From Ceratobasidium sp. AG-K (lineage: Eukaryota; Basidiomycota; Agaricomycetes; Cantharellales; Ceratobasidiaceae), in contig JAWNGF010000012.1 of NCBI GenBank assembly GCA_037039685.1, positions 248,001 to 312,000 on the forward strand: DNA of 64,000 bases. Direction: 5' to 3'. Shown here piece after piece: positions 11,649 to 23,845 of the stretch. The notes under the pieces are model-generated. The model was not told where the DNA came from. It saw nothing but the letters and a program-made list of their open reading frames with translations, and did not search any database. The stretch's first letter is position 1, and each line of letters starts with the position of its first letter. Both the position numbers and the translations under genes were made by a program.

Positions 11649-14565
11649 ATGGACTCGACTACCAGCGAGAAACACAGGTCCCGGCACCACGCTGATTCTG
11701 ACGACGAACACCGGTCCAAGAAACGCAAAAAAGAAAAAGACCACAAGAAGAGTGGTGATAGGGAGCATCGAAAAGACAGGGACAGGGAGAGCAGGGGGGA
11801 CCGGGATCGAGAACATAAGAAGGACAAGCACCGCAAGCACAAGTCTAAAGACAAGGACCGTGGCATCAAGGTGGTTGACGATGATAGTGGGGAGGATATT
11901 TGGGTAGAAAAGAATATTGACGGTGATGGCGATGCGGTAAGTCTGGCCCTGCCCCTCGTGAACATTCCACTCTGATTCGTGTGAAAGGCGGTCACGTCTG
12001 GCATACCCACAGCTGAAAGCCTGTCTCTCACTTCGAACGCCTCCAATGTCCCCCCTGGTGCTCGCGAACCTCCATCCAACGTCCAAACCACACAAACCAA
12101 ACTTCAACGCGACGAATGGATGTTGCTTGATCCCGGCACTCCCACTGTTCCGGTCGGAACCCCCTCTCGCCCTCCAGACCGTGCAGTAGTTCAAACTGCA
12201 GACGAAATGACGGATGGGTTTGGGGAAGAGGTTCGGAACATGCGAACTCTTGGTGGCGGAGTCGACTTTTTCAGTTCGCTGGGGACTGAACATCGAAAAA
12301 AGCCACCTCCGAAAGACTCCAACGAAAAGGTATGTTAGAAAACTGGATGATAGGTCATCTCACTAATCTCTTATTCTTAGCCTCGTATGTCTGATCGTGA
12401 GATGAACCGGGAGCCTGAACCTGAGGCCCCTCCCAAGGGACCACCTCAACCCGGCTCTGCGGGCTCTCAGTGGAGAATGCTCAAAGTCAAACGAACATAC
12501 CAAGAGGCCGAGGATGACGGGCGTCCTCTCGACGATGTATGTGTATTCCTTTGAGTATCGAGCTGGCCATCCTGAATCCTTCTTCCAGGTCATTCGCGAC
12601 CGCTGGGACTCGTGGGAGTACTGGGAAGCTGCACTCGCGGAACGCAAGTGGCTGGATGATCGCTCTTCTTCCGTGCCTCAGCGATCTGGATCTGCTCCAC
12701 GCGGCACTGGCTCTGGCGGAGGTGAACGATACATGTTCAACACACCCACGGCGGACCTGTCTCGATCGTCTTCTCGCAACTCGTTCCGGAAACCTGGAGA
12801 CAGCGCGCCGCCCACACCTGGCGCGGGGCCTGGGACAGGAGCCAACGCAACTCCGGCATTCAAAGGTCGAGTCGACGCACTCAAGGGAGCGCCGAAACCT
12901 GCCTTGGGGGAAATTCGGCCCGGGCTACAGTCCCCCAAACCGAGCACACCTATTCCGACCGTGTTGGCGCCTTCGCTGCCATCTCAAGACAAGGGTAAAG
13001 GCAAGAAGGCTGGCATGTCCCCATCCGGGCTGAATAAGCTCCAGGCCAAGGCACTACGCGCCAAGTTGATGGGCGGGGACGATGCGTATCGGTTGCAGGC
13101 CGAGTATGATGAAGCCGTGCGAGCAGCTGCTGGCGGAGCAAGCGGAGATGAAGACGAGGAGGAGACAAGGGTAGAGGCGTTGCCCACGATGGACGGACAC
13201 GGGCGGCTGTACGACGTTGGGACTGGCAAGGGCGACCAAGGACCTGTGCTTCCCGGAAATAGGAAAAAGAGAGAAAACGTTCGCTTTCATTTTCTCTTCT
13301 CCTATAAGCGTACTGAATCTAAGCAACGCAGTTCGAAACTCGCGATCCCAAGACTGGCGAGTTACTCCGCATCAATGCCGATGACGATACCCAAACTCTG
13401 GCGGATCTTTTACGGGAGGAGCGCCTCGGTGGGGGCCCATCGGATCAAAAGAACTTGGATGCAGCGCTGGCTGGAGCCATCGCCCGGGATGGCAAGTATC
13501 AAGACGATCTCGACTACGTCGACGAGAATGCTGAGCGGTTGGCGAGGCGAAAGATGAAGAGCGATGCTATGAAGCGGCAGTTCGCCATTCAAGGTCTGTC
13601 GATGTATAGTGTGATCTGCCCTGGCTGATTGTGGGGTTTAGATTATGCTAAAACTCAAAAGGTTCTGGCCTCATGTGTGTACTGCCCGGGAAATGCTACG
13701 GACGAGATGGCCCCACCCCGAGCTGGTGTAATTGCCATGGGTACGCGGGTCTACCTCGCTTGTACGCCGAACGAGGAGCTCGTGCCTGGGCACTGTCATA
13801 TCGTTCCCCTTCAACACATGTTGAGTATGCTCGAGGGCGACGACGATGTCTGGGAAGAGGTCAAGGTAAGCCAACCCTTAATTCCCTTGGCCAGCGCTGA
13901 CGAGTCAATGTAGAACTTCATGAAGTGCCTTATGCGAATGTTTGCCGAAGAAGACAAGGGTGTCGTATTCTACGAGACACTCATGTCACTGCGAGCTCAG
14001 AAACACACGGTGATCGAATGCGTCCCTGTTCCACGAGAGCACTTTACTGAACTACCCGCCTACTTCCGGGTACGTATCCTCACCCGTTATAAAAACCTTA
14101 CTTATCTATTCCGACGCAGGAATCAATTCTCGCTTCCGAGTCGGAATGGTCCCAACACAAAAAGCTAATCGATTTCTCAAAGCGGCCGGGAGGTTTCCGG
14201 CGTGCAATGGTGCCTAACCTTCCATACTTTATGGTGCAATGGGACTACAAAGGCGAGCAAGGGTATGGGCACGTCATCGAGGGTCGCGATATGGCAGACG
14301 ATCCGGACGGAGATGTGGACGAGGGTGACAAGGGTGGCGGACAATTCCCTTGGTGCGTTTCGCATTCTAGTCCGCAGGAGGATGATTAACATATGTTGGC
14401 TTCAGGTATTTCGCCGCCGAGATTATTGGCAATATTTTAGATGTCGAACCTCGTCGGTGGAGGAGGCCTCGGAAGGAGGATTTTAGGATGAACGATCGAC
14501 GGGTCGAGGTGTTCAAGCAAAAGTTTGATAAATATGATTGGACGAAAATGCTAGCTCAGTCGTAG
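11649..14565 (+). CDS. CWF19: CWF19-like spliceosomal protein
   Basis: Begins MDSTTSEKHRSRHH followed by a long Arg/Lys/Asp-rich stretch (residues ~10-80) typical of splicing factors. A middle low-complexity Pro/Ser part follows, then the two Cwf19 C-terminal domains: CVYCPGN with paired Cys, LGTRVYLACTPNEEL-type strand and the HIT-like GHCHIVPLQHML, then FMKCLMRMFAEEDKGVVFYE and ECVPVPREHF. The second domain reads RRAMVPNLPYFMVQWDYKG and FAAEIIGNILDVEPRRWRRP, ending KYDWTKMLAQS. Fission yeast Cwf19 and human CWF19L2 bind the post-catalytic spliceosome and help turnover of the intron lariat. At least seven introns; the 3' end converges on the uS12m gene with 119 bp between stops. Confidence 0.9.
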
Positions 14566-14684
14566 GCGATACAATATGCACCATGTAGTTTTACGTATCT
14601 AGACGACCGTTGGCTCTGTTCTGCAGTAGGATCGTGTAACAAGAAATGACATTTCGCCTAGGCCACATACATGCGAGATGCAAT

Positions 14685-15320
14685 CTAAGATTTTGGCTTC
14701 TTGGCTGCAAAGAGAGGGTGAGATAAGAACGAAACTAAGTGCAAACACTTACCTCCGTACTTGCTTCGCGACACTCGTCTGTTTGGTACCCCACCAAAGT
14801 CCAGTGCACCTCGGACAATTTTATACCTATCCCCCATGTGAGAAGCTAACTTGCTGTTGCTCGTCAATACTCACCTGACACCCGGCAAATCCTGTGTTCG
14901 CCCACCGCGTATCAGCACGACACTGTGTTCCTGCAAATTGTGTCCCTCTCCTTGGATGTACGCCAGCGTCGTTTTGCCATTGGTCAGCTTCACACGCGCA
15001 AACTTTCGTTTGGCTGAGTTGGGTTTCTTGGGCTTCATAACGCCTACGTGGGCACAGACACCTTTGCGCTGTGGGCAATTGTTCAGTGCTGGTGCTTTTG
15101 TACGTGGCTTGGACGATTTGCGAGCTCCGCGCATAACTTGGTTAAGAGTTGCGAGCGTGGGGGAGGTTGTATGGATCTCGCGAGGACATAGCAATTGTCG
15201 AGTGGCTAACAGAGAAGCCTGGGAACTGATTTGGCTTGTACGTACGACATTCCTGGCCGCGAACGAAGGAGTCGAGCGCAGGGAGAGAGCCCCGAGTCGA
15301 GCAACTAGAGATGCTGCCAT
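14685..15320 (-). CDS. MRPS12: Mitochondrial small-subunit ribosomal protein uS12m
   Basis: Starts [16 protein letters not shown] at 15320 (an upstream in-frame Met at 15362 is less likely because the facing gene starts at 15402). An Arg/Ser-rich N-terminus of about 60 residues ending near [13 protein letters not shown] is a mitochondrial import sequence. The mature part is a full uS12: [60 protein letters not shown] and DLPGVR, spliced to [13 protein letters not shown] and SRSKYG, then AKKPKS and TAG. uS12 lies in the decoding centre. Two introns, the last exon only about 20 nt. Confidence 0.95.
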
Positions 15321-15401
15321 CGTCGATCGCTCTGTGCGGTAAGCGCCGACCCTGAATCTCATCGAAACTAAGCGCTGAGCCTCTCGACCTCCGCCACCAC
15401 C
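15321..15401. promoter_or_regulatory. 81-bp bidirectional promoter (uS12m / NSE2)
   Basis: Only 81 bases separate the two divergent start codons, so both core promoters and 5' leaders must share or overlap this stretch. Confidence 0.6.
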
Positions 15402-16651
15402 ATGTCGCGTCGAATCAAAGCCGAGAAAGGCGCACGCGAATCAACAGCACACAGATTTCAGAGAACAGGCCCAGAGGATGTGACGATGGCCGAACCACGC
15501 GACGAAGCGCCGGAGGACGACGAGGCAGCAGAGTTGGAGCGTGTTCTCGCCACCATCGCCAATTACCCCGACCAACCTCTCGACGCGGGACAAGAGGCCA
15601 AGTTGCGAATGGCAGCCTCGGAAATCAGTGCGCACAACAACCTGTATGAACCTGTATTTGAGGACCTACAAGAAACAGCGACCATGCTAGCCGAGGCTAT
15701 CCCCGCCGGAGAGAATGTGTTTGAAAATGAGGTAAGTGAATTGGGCCGGGAAGAGATAAAGACTGACCATGCGTCTAGGAAATGATTAGGATTCGCGAGT
15801 CTTTGTTAAAGCTAATTGATAAGCAACACATGGCCGAGCTGTATGTCGACGCATTAGACACAGATGTGAGGAAGCCAGTCGCCGCAGGACGTCCTATCGT
15901 AAGTAAAAACGACAGGGTTGATGGTTCCGTGTCTAATGTTCTATGAACACACTAGGTGGACACCGTCTCTGTTTTTGACGAGGGTGTCGAAAAACGGTCG
16001 GATACCTACCAATCTCAAACTGCTCGCCAAAAATACCTCAAGGCTAAACCTTTTGGGACCTTTGTTGAGGGAGTATGGGTTAGTCCTACCTCATATTATC
16101 CGACATTCGAGCGTCGCCCATGCACTTTGTAACAGGAAGCCTATCATCCTGATGAAGGTAGACCCGCAATTACCGAGTTCCTCCCTCGAGGCGAGTCCTA
16201 TTCATGGGTACCGTGTCTAGATCTAACTTTCTTGACAGAGGCTGGAGACGTGGAGGATTCGGACGAGGAAATGGAGGTCGGAGGAGTGACTCAGGACTAC
16301 AAGTGCCCTCTAACTCTTCAAATATACACCGACCCTCTGACTTCGTACGTACATCTTGCTCCTCCCACTTCTCCGTATTCATCATTCTATTTCAAGGACT
16401 GTTTGTGGCCATTCCTTTACCGCCAACGCAATCCGGGAATATGTACGGAATAACGACAAGTGCCCCGCTCAGGGTAGGTATACCCTGTCCAGTCAACGCA
16501 CTCGACTCATCACTGGCTTGTAGGTTGCGATGCAAAGATCTCTTCCGCTGTGCTCAAGCAGGATAAAGCTTTGGCAAAGAAGGCTCAGGCGGCCAAACGC
16601 CGCGCTCAACGAGACGAGGAGGACGACGATGACGACGATATTGACGATTAA
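15402..16651 (+). CDS. NSE2: NSE2/MMS21 SUMO E3 ligase of the SMC5-SMC6 complex
   Basis: Starts [14 protein letters not shown]. The N-terminal helical part (residues ~40-200, including [19 protein letters not shown] and [18 protein letters not shown]) resembles the coiled SMC5-binding arm. The C-terminal SP-RING is canonical once spliced: [16 protein letters not shown] joined to [20 protein letters not shown], then [13 protein letters not shown], giving the Cys/His ligands. The tail is Asp-rich (DDDDDDIDD). NSE2 attaches SUMO to DNA-repair and chromosome proteins in the nucleus. Five or more introns of ~50 nt; an intron splits the SP-RING immediately before the TVCGH segment. Confidence 0.9.
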
Positions 16652-16882
16652 GGACTAATGCGGGTTTCGTCCACTGAGCTCACTTCGTATTTATGCAGGC
16701 TTTGGTCGACTATACGATTTCCTTAGCCTCATGTATAATGCCCCTTACGTGTACAATGATAGTTCAGCCATGACTTATTCCCCTCATATGAGTCTTCTGG
16801 CGTTTGTGGTGATCAATGGAACTATTGAATTCGGCGTCACCAACAGCAGCCTGGATTCATCCACAAATTAACAATACAGCAG

Positions 16883-18146
16883 TTAGAAAGTAGGGATAAA
16901 GTCCTGGATCCTGTCCCGTGCGTCTTGAGCGATGCATTCCGCAATCCATGTTATGCTGCGGATCTCCTGCTCCTTGAGTTTGACATAGCTGTAAAATACG
17001 CCATACTGGAACTGTTGCAAGAAGGAAAGCTTGTTGAAGTGCACCTCGGTCGCAAAGAAACGATCCTCTAGCGATGACGCGCCATCGTCGTCCGCACGAC
17101 CATTCCCGCCCGCACCTGATGGATCGAAGAACGAGCGGTAATCAGGAACAAAGTCGCACACGGCCTTGACGGCTTCGATTTCATCTGCCTTGGCGAGTTG
17201 GTTGTTTCCAGCAGGGAATAGCTTGCCGATCGTCGGGAACAGCTTGGCGCGCTGCTCTTTGGACAGATCGGTGCCAAACGAGTTGATGGTGATATTAATA
17301 GTGCGTCGGTCGGCCTCGAAGCTGAGAATGCGGTCCATAACTTCGGCTGTTGGCCCACCAAGGGACTGGGTATAGGCATGGAAGTCTTCAAGGTAAGCCT
17401 TGTAAAGCGTGTTGCGGATGATTTCAATGTTGAGATCATCCAAGTCGGACGCAGAAAGACAATCACGGAAATACGGTGCTATCATAGCGTTAGAAACGTG
17501 ATTTCAAAGCAACATAAATGACGTACCTAGAGGCGTTTCGACCAGCACGGTATGGTACAGCTCCTCTACTGTAGTAGCAACGCAAAGAGCCGGCATGGTA
17601 TCGAATACTCCTAGCGGGTGACACCTCTGAAGTAGTTCGTTGGTGTTTCGTTCGTGCAGAGTTCCGGTGATGAGCAACACGACGTTGTCAATCATGTAGG
17701 CATAACTGAGGAAAACATTAGCACATGAATCGGGTAACCATAAACAAGACGCACGTCATGTACTCGAAGAACTTGCTGAGTGGCTCGACCGCATTGTTGC
17801 GTAAATAGTTGAACTGGTCGACAAGCACTTGAGTGGCCTTTTCTGCAATGGTGGACGTGGAAATGGGAAGTGGTTCATTGGCGAGGAAATTGCCATAGTC
17901 AGTGGCAGCAAGCTGCATTCGAAAGTCTAGAGAGATACGTGAATGCTAGTCACTTCCTGTGAATTTATTGGCGCACCTTCCAACGATTCACATTGAGTCA
18001 AGTTCGCGTATTGGCTTTGCGTAAGCAAACCAGCCTTGTATCCTCGTAGCACACCCTCCAAGAATCCACCAGAGACCTATTAGAGTGTTTCAGCGTGCTC
18101 AGGTATATAATTTTACAGAACTCACGTTAAAGAACAAAGCCTCCAT
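16883..18146 (-). CDS. VMA6: V-type ATPase V0 subunit d
   Basis: Exon 1 is only MEALFFN, spliced to [18 protein letters not shown], the family start. Then LTQCESLE, the conserved [11 protein letters not shown], a helix ending LSKFFEYMT, then [34 protein letters not shown] and [19 protein letters not shown]. The C-terminal part includes [20 protein letters not shown] and [18 protein letters not shown], ending FIPTF. About 355 residues, the usual length. Subunit d caps the proteolipid ring and couples it to the V1 stalk at vacuolar and endosomal membranes. No anomalies apart from the very short first exon. Confidence 0.95.
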
Positions 18147-18501
18147 TAAAGCTGCGGTGGTGGTCGATACACAAGTGATGGGGGAGAGTCACGTGATACC
18201 TGTCCTGCTATGCTTACATAACACTACAAACAAATTAAGTATAGCGCTGACACTATCTGAATTTGGTCATATGGCTCACCAAGGCGACTTCCTACGAAAC
18301 CTAACTGAGTTGGAACCCAGGGACCTCGGGATCACCCTTGAACGAACTCACTAGCCGTACACCCATCCCCGGACGTACAGTAAGCTTTGATACCTACTAG
18401 TGCAAGGCCAATTAATTTAGCTCGAAGACCGGCCATTAGTAGACGGAAAGTTTTTTCATTCTACCTCTTTGGACCGCTCTCAGTGAATGACATTACTAAC
18501 T

Positions 18502-18520
18502 TGTGTGTGTGTGTGTGTGT
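18502..18520. repeat. TG dinucleotide microsatellite
   Basis: About nine and a half perfect TG units in the promoter-side gap between VMA6 and the PhzF gene. Confidence 0.9.
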
Positions 18521-19046
18521 TTAGAAGGGTATTCTCCACAGCGTAGCGACGAATACCTACGCGCCTCAATATTTGCGGACATTATAGTCTTCGTGCATCT
18601 AGACCTAGGCTTTGAGATCCCTACTGTGAATCAGTTAGACTTCTATCACGCAGATCTTAAAGTTAAGTCTGTCCAGCTGATGCTCCGGCCTGTAAAATGG
18701 CTCTAGGTGGGAAAATGCATTGGCGGCATCGCGTTAACTTGTCCTTGAATGGATCAGAGTGCGCTCCAAGGGGGGCTTAAGAACCAGCTGTAAGTCCCGA
18801 GCAAACGTGAAACGAAATCATGAAGGCCCTAAATCAGCGCAATAACATACCTAACATATATGCGCTTGATTTATCTATATACATCGAGAGATAGCCCAAT
18901 GAGTTGTAGAGCGCCTGTTGGGTGCAGGAGCTGATTGGAATCACGCGAGGGGACGTGGAAAATAAGCACGTGCTCGCATCTTCCGCACTCGCCCTGGATC
19001 ATGTGCGTGTGCAGCCTGGCGAATGACTCACCCGTCGAGATTACAA

Positions 19047-19053
19047 TATAAAG
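19047..19053 (+). promoter_or_regulatory. Candidate TATA box of the PhzF gene
   Basis: TATAAAG, about 118 bases before the ATG at 19171. Position and match fit; not proven. Confidence 0.5.
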
Positions 19054-19170
19054 GCGACAAGCAGTGACTCAGCTCATACACCTCTCAACCAACACTCATC
19101 TAAAGTATTGTCCTCCGTTTTTAACCAGCATGCCAGTAACTGAGGATTCCATTTCTCCTCTGTACTAGGC

Positions 19171-20165
19171 ATGGAAACGCGGAAGAGAAAGTTTATGCAA
19201 GTTGATGTCTTTCCTTCCGTTCTTCCACTTTCCGGAAACCCGGTCGCGGTAGTGCTCGACTCAGAGGGTCTATCGGCGGAAACGATGCAAAAATTCGCCA
19301 TATGGACCAATCTGTCCGAGACTACCTTCGTTCTGCCCCCGACAGATCCTAGAGCCGACTATAAGCTACAAATCTTTACGACGATCCATGAACTCCCATT
19401 TGCAGGGCATCCTACCCTCGGAAGCTGCAGGGCATGGCTTGAAAGCGGGGGCAAGCCTAAAAAACAAGGCGTAATAGTTCAAGAGTGTGGAATTGGGCTG
19501 GTCACAATCATTTTGGACCCCTCTAGTAATCTCCTGAGCTTTGCAGCTCCAGACTTTCTTCGTGAAGGTGAAGTTTCGGCTGCTGACCTCAAGCACATGT
19601 GTGATGCAATGGGAATCAGCACCGGCGAGGTACTAGCCAGTCGGTGGATTGACAACGGACCAGGGTGGGCGGGCTTACTGCTCAAGTCTGCAAATAATGT
19701 CATTGCAATCAAAACGGACAAGATTACTCAAGGAAAAGGAATCAATTGGGGTGTTATCGGGGCCTATGAGAAAGGCCAAGATCGAGTCCAGCAAGCTCTC
19801 AAGGGCGATGCAAGTATATCAGAACCACCCGAGCAGGACGATTCGCCCCACTTTGAACTGCGGGCATTCGTTCCAAGAGAGACTTTAGTTGAAGATCCAG
19901 TGACCGGGAGTCTCAAGTAAGTTGGGAAGGTTGGTGTATGCGTGCCGAATTTCGTTTGATTGAGCAAATCCTTTGCAGCGCAGGTGCCGGGAAATGGCTG
20001 ATCTCGGCTGGAATTGCACCGCAAAAATACATTGCCAGCCAAGGAACTTGCTTGGGAAGGCAAGGTCGTATTTATGTTTCGGCCGACACTGCCTTGGCAA
20101 GAGGTGGAGAAGTTTGGGTTGGAGGCAACACTCGGGTTTGCATTACTGGGGATGTTGTACTGTGA
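19171..20165 (+). CDS. PhzF-family isomerase/epimerase-like protein
   Basis: Starts METRKRKFMQVDVFPSV. The first half has FPSVLPLSGNPVAVVLD and NLSETTFVLPP, whose Glu is the catalytic acid of PhzF folds, plus ELPFAGHPTLGSC. The second half has DDSPHFELRAFVPRE and EDPVTGSL, spliced (intron 19916-19978) to NAGAGKWLISAG, then RGGEVWVGG and the end VCITGDVVL. About 310 residues, near the family norm. PhzF proteins are two-domain enzymes that catalyse isomerisation of trans-2,3-dihydro-3-hydroxyanthranilate or unknown small molecules; fungal members are mostly uncharacterised. No phenazine genes are near, so the name reflects fold only. Confidence 0.9.
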
Positions 20166-20773
20166 TGTCTAATGTGCTAAATTGATGCCTAAGGGCAGCT
20201 GTAAATATGATGTCGAGTTTGGCCGATTACTGAATTCTGGAAGAGCGGGAAGCGAAGTATCGATGTCAGATAATTGAGCAAACCACGTGGTCCCTGCCCA
20301 CTGGCGGCAACGACCACAATCATCTATGACCAGCAGCACGCAGTACACGCCAAGCGCAGCTAGTTCCTTGTTTGCCGCACCCTCAATGTCTGGGGAATCT
20401 TGTGTGTCAATATCTGAGTTCAGGATGGTCCCTCTTCTGCTCCTGGTCTAGCCGCCTGAGAAGACTCCTGTCTCTTGTCCGCCATACAAAGCCACGGTCC
20501 CTCAATTGCAATGGTTCTGCTGCGCGTGTCGCAATCGTCAGTGGTACTGACCCGTATACGTGACCTCACCTTGGAAGGGAATATCTATTTAGCCTCTAAG
20601 TAGAGCTTCTAATCAGAATCACGCCATCCAACGAGTCCGTTGCGACACGATTCTCGATTGCTCTTGTACTCCTCATATGACGTGCTCCTCATTACTATGC
20701 GTGGCCATCGTGTGGGCCGACCCCATAAAAGCCACTCTTAAATCCGAGGCGGGCTGTCCTCCACGTTGTAGCC
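20166..20773. promoter_or_regulatory. Gap upstream of the MFS gene
   Basis: About 608 bases with a possible TATA-like CATAAAAG near 20724, about 50 bases before the MFS start codon. Nothing else recognised. Confidence 0.4.
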
Positions 20774-23217
20774 ATGGCTATCGAAGATCCTTCTCACCTG
20801 GCGGCGAAGAAATCTGCTTCCAGTGTAGCTGATGAGAATCTGAGGGATAACGATGATGTGAATGACCGAGCGCTCATGCGGAAGGTTGATCTACAGTACG
20901 AGTCTTCTATCACACATAACCGATCCTACTAAATCAGCGAATTAAATAAGCCCACTTCCTATATTAACCTTGTTATACTTGTTGTCCTTTTTGGACCGGT
21001 GAGTTGTATTTCTGGAGCATTTCAGGATCGCTAATTGGCATGTCTTATTAGCGCGAATATCGGGAACGCCAAGTGAGTCTCGACTTTGTGCTGCAGATCA
21101 CCTGGTGCTAATTGGGAACGGTGCAACAGGTTAGATGGTTTAACAAAAGTGAGTACCCCCCCCAACCCGAGCACGCCTTCGTACCAACGTAGTGCGAAGG
21201 ATATTAACGTGCAAGGCGCGAAGTACAATACCGCCCTGGGTATGCCTTCTTAGCTTAGTATTCAACTGAGAGGCTGACTGATTCTGGTTATAAGCATTGT
21301 ATTTTGTGGGATACGTGATATGGGAGGTCCCAGCCAACATCGTACTTAAGAAATTTAACCCTAGAGTTTGGTGGGTTTGAACATACGCAGGCTCGGACAC
21401 ATGCACTTACGCCAGTAAAGGCTTCCCACTCTGACGCTCGCTTGGGGGATTGTTTCGATATGTCAAGGGTTTGTTAAAAATCAAGCGGGACTGTAAGTTA
21501 TTGGTCTATGTGAGGGATATTCTTACTTACGACTAGAGTAGGTTTGCCGTGCGATTTTTTCTGGGAACTGTCGAGGCCGGTTTGTGAGTATAATGTCCCG
21601 CTTTCCTGATGTGTGTGATTTTACTATAGTTTCTCAGATTCCCGGGGGTAATATATGTGTTTTCCGTGTATTACAGGAGGTGTGTTCGCATTCATACTCT
21701 CCCTGTCACGCAATTTTTATCAACAGCATGCAGACGCGAAAGACACTGGCGTGTTGCTATATTCTTTGGTGGAGCAGCCGTCTCAGGTGCCTTTGGTGGT
21801 AGGTTATGTTTTGTCATACTATTATATGCCCACGTTGGCCGACTCTAAAGGCATTCTTGCCTGGGCAATTAGCAAGATGAGAGGCGTCGGTGGGCAACCT
21901 GGTTGGGCATGGTAAGCAATTCCTGTTGGATCCTAGCTCGTGCCCACATACACACTTCGTTTTCAGGATCTTTATTCTTGAAGGGATCCTCACCGTAGCC
22001 GTGGCTATCTCGGCCTACTGGCTAGTTCCTCACTGGCCGGAGAAGGCTTCATTTTTGACTCCCGAAGAAAGACATAGGCTCATAGAGCGCTTGAGACACG
22101 ATTCAGCCGGAGTTACCGAGCAATTTGAATGGTACGTCAAAACCTCCAGTGCCACCAGTACACTGATGATATCGATGTTCGGGCCAATAGGCAATACGTC
22201 CGTCAGGCGCTGGGAGATCATTTGGTCTGGGCGTATGCGCTATTATTCCACGGATTCGCGTTAGTGTGGTACAGTTACTCGCCTCTGTTGAATTAACAGT
22301 TTCCCAGATTTGTGTTGTACTCGCTGTCATTGTTCTTGGTAAGTAATCCTTGTATTGTAGCTGACGTGGGTGAAACAATTGATTTTTTCAACCTATATGC
22401 GGTAGCCTACAATCATCGCCGGGTTGGGATATGCCTCATGGGAAGCTCAACTGCTTACCGTACCGCCATATGTACTTAGTACAGTCAGGTAAGCTTGCTT
22501 CCCCCTGGTTCAATCGATGAGCGTCTGAAGCGCATCGTTGTTAGCATTGGAGTAACGGCCTGGCTCGCATCAATCTACAATCGACGAGCAATTTTCATCG
22601 TTTGTTCTGCCGTCGTTGGAATTGTTGGATACGTTTTATTGCTTGCAACCCACTCTGGTAATGTGTATTGGCAAACAGGTTATCTGGCAATTTGCTAAAG
22701 CGTTTCATCATGAAGCGGGTCGTCAATACGTAGGAGTTCACCTTGCATGCGTAGGTGCAAATCGCGGCTCAAAGCCAGTCGGATTGCTGACGTACGGATT
22801 CCCCAGGCTGGCGTCTATACGGGAAATGCACTGCTCCTGAGTTGGCCTGGAGGGGTAGGCCAAAGTATCAAATATGGCCTAGTGTTTAACCTGGCTTTGG
22901 CAGAATGTCGCGCCTCAAACAAAACGGGCTGTCGCAGTGGCAATGCAGATCAGCATTGGGGACCTGGGGGCAATTGCGGGTGTACTGATATATACCGCCC
23001 AGAGTGGTCCGCAAACAACTTCCGCAAGCCACATATTATCTCCATTGGGTACTTGGCCTTTGCTTTAGCTGTGGCCACATACCTCTGGATATGGATGGCA
23101 CGCGAAAACCATAGGAGGGACAAACTCGAAGGAGAGCGAGAAAAGAGCATGGAAGTGAGTGCAAAAGAAAAGGTGAACCAAGGCGACCGGTATGTTGGGT
23201 GGAGATACCATACGTGA
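20774..23217 (+). CDS. DAL5-like MFS anion:cation symporter
   Basis: Starts MAIEDPSHLAAKKSAS and is cut by a dozen or so short introns. Spliced pieces read in order: PLPILTLLYLLSFLDR joined to ANIGNAKLDGLTK, the family signature; YFVGYVIWEVPANIVLKKF; TLAWGIVSICQGFVKNQAGL; RERHWRVAIFFGGAAVSGAF; ILEGILTVAVAISAYWLVPH; WPEKASFLTPEERHRLIERL; the loop to FLPTIIAGLGYASWEAQLLT; and TKRAVAVAMQISIGDLGAIA. It ends with the DAL5-type tail GDRYVGWRYHT. No frameshift is needed once introns are removed. Relatives import allantoate, nicotinate, pantothenate or biotin precursors at the plasma membrane; the substrate is not predictable here. Confidence 0.88.
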
Positions 23218-23845
23218 AAGCCATACATTCGTGTAGTATAGCGATCTTAAGCTAATCTAGGTCACCTAATAAGATTGGCTTCTATGACAAGTAATGGGTT
23301 AGAGTTACACCGATTTGGCTTCCAAGGCCGAGGGCGCGATCCAGGCATTTGTAAGCAAGGCTGCACCGAATTCAAGTTAACAACGTTAGTGTCTCGTGCT
23401 GATTGTGTGATGATTCCGACGCAGCTGTTGCTCTCAGGGCTTCCAACTTGAAAGAACCACCCAGTGGCAAGGTCGTCAAGAATTTTACTGACCTGCACTA
23501 GGTGCGAGCATCGATCACAAAGCAGCGTTTGTTATTCTATACGCACGCCTCCGAGGTCGGACCGCAACCGAGAGCCCAAAACGGAAGCCAAAACCACTGA
23601 AGAGCGCATTCTGAGTTTTGCATGCTCACGGTAAAGTTTCACTGGGGTTTGCCCTTGCTCGCAGTGGCTCCGGTGTGGGGTCGGGCCGCCTCATTTGAGC
23701 CCGGACGCAGATTCACCCGCTCCCGGCTGGACCCTGCGGAGATCCGATTTTGTCCCCGCTCGATTCCCACGGGTCCTCACCCAGGCTATATATGCTTTCC
23801 CAGCCGTCGACTTTCTACACTTCACAACCAATCTACTAGTCCGAC
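23218..23845 (+). promoter_or_regulatory. Gap and TATA box upstream of transaldolase
   Basis: About 628 bases. A strong TATA-like CTATATATGC lies at 23786-23795, about 55 bases before the ATG, and the leader is pyrimidine-rich, as expected for a highly expressed housekeeping gene. Confidence 0.55.

Larger units (their letters stand above)
18147..19170. other. 1-kb gene-free stretch upstream of the PhzF gene
   Basis: Holds the promoter of VMA6 on the left and of the PhzF gene on the right. It contains a TG microsatellite at 18502-18520 and a possible TATA box at 19047. I see no convincing exon; the open frames at 18085-18706 have no recognisable domain. Confidence 0.5.

Noticed and set aside
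12514..13557. 347-codon single open frame read as a separate gene
   Set aside because: It is the middle of CWF19; past about 13,255 it runs through an intron in the wrong phase.
18250..18400. Possible tRNA-like stretch
   Set aside because: A GGTTC-like word occurs but acceptor, D and anticodon stems do not pair.
20774..23217. Fragmented MFS frames as a pseudogene
   Set aside because: All breaks resolve as 50-60 nt introns with GT and AG ends, giving a continuous DAL5-like protein.
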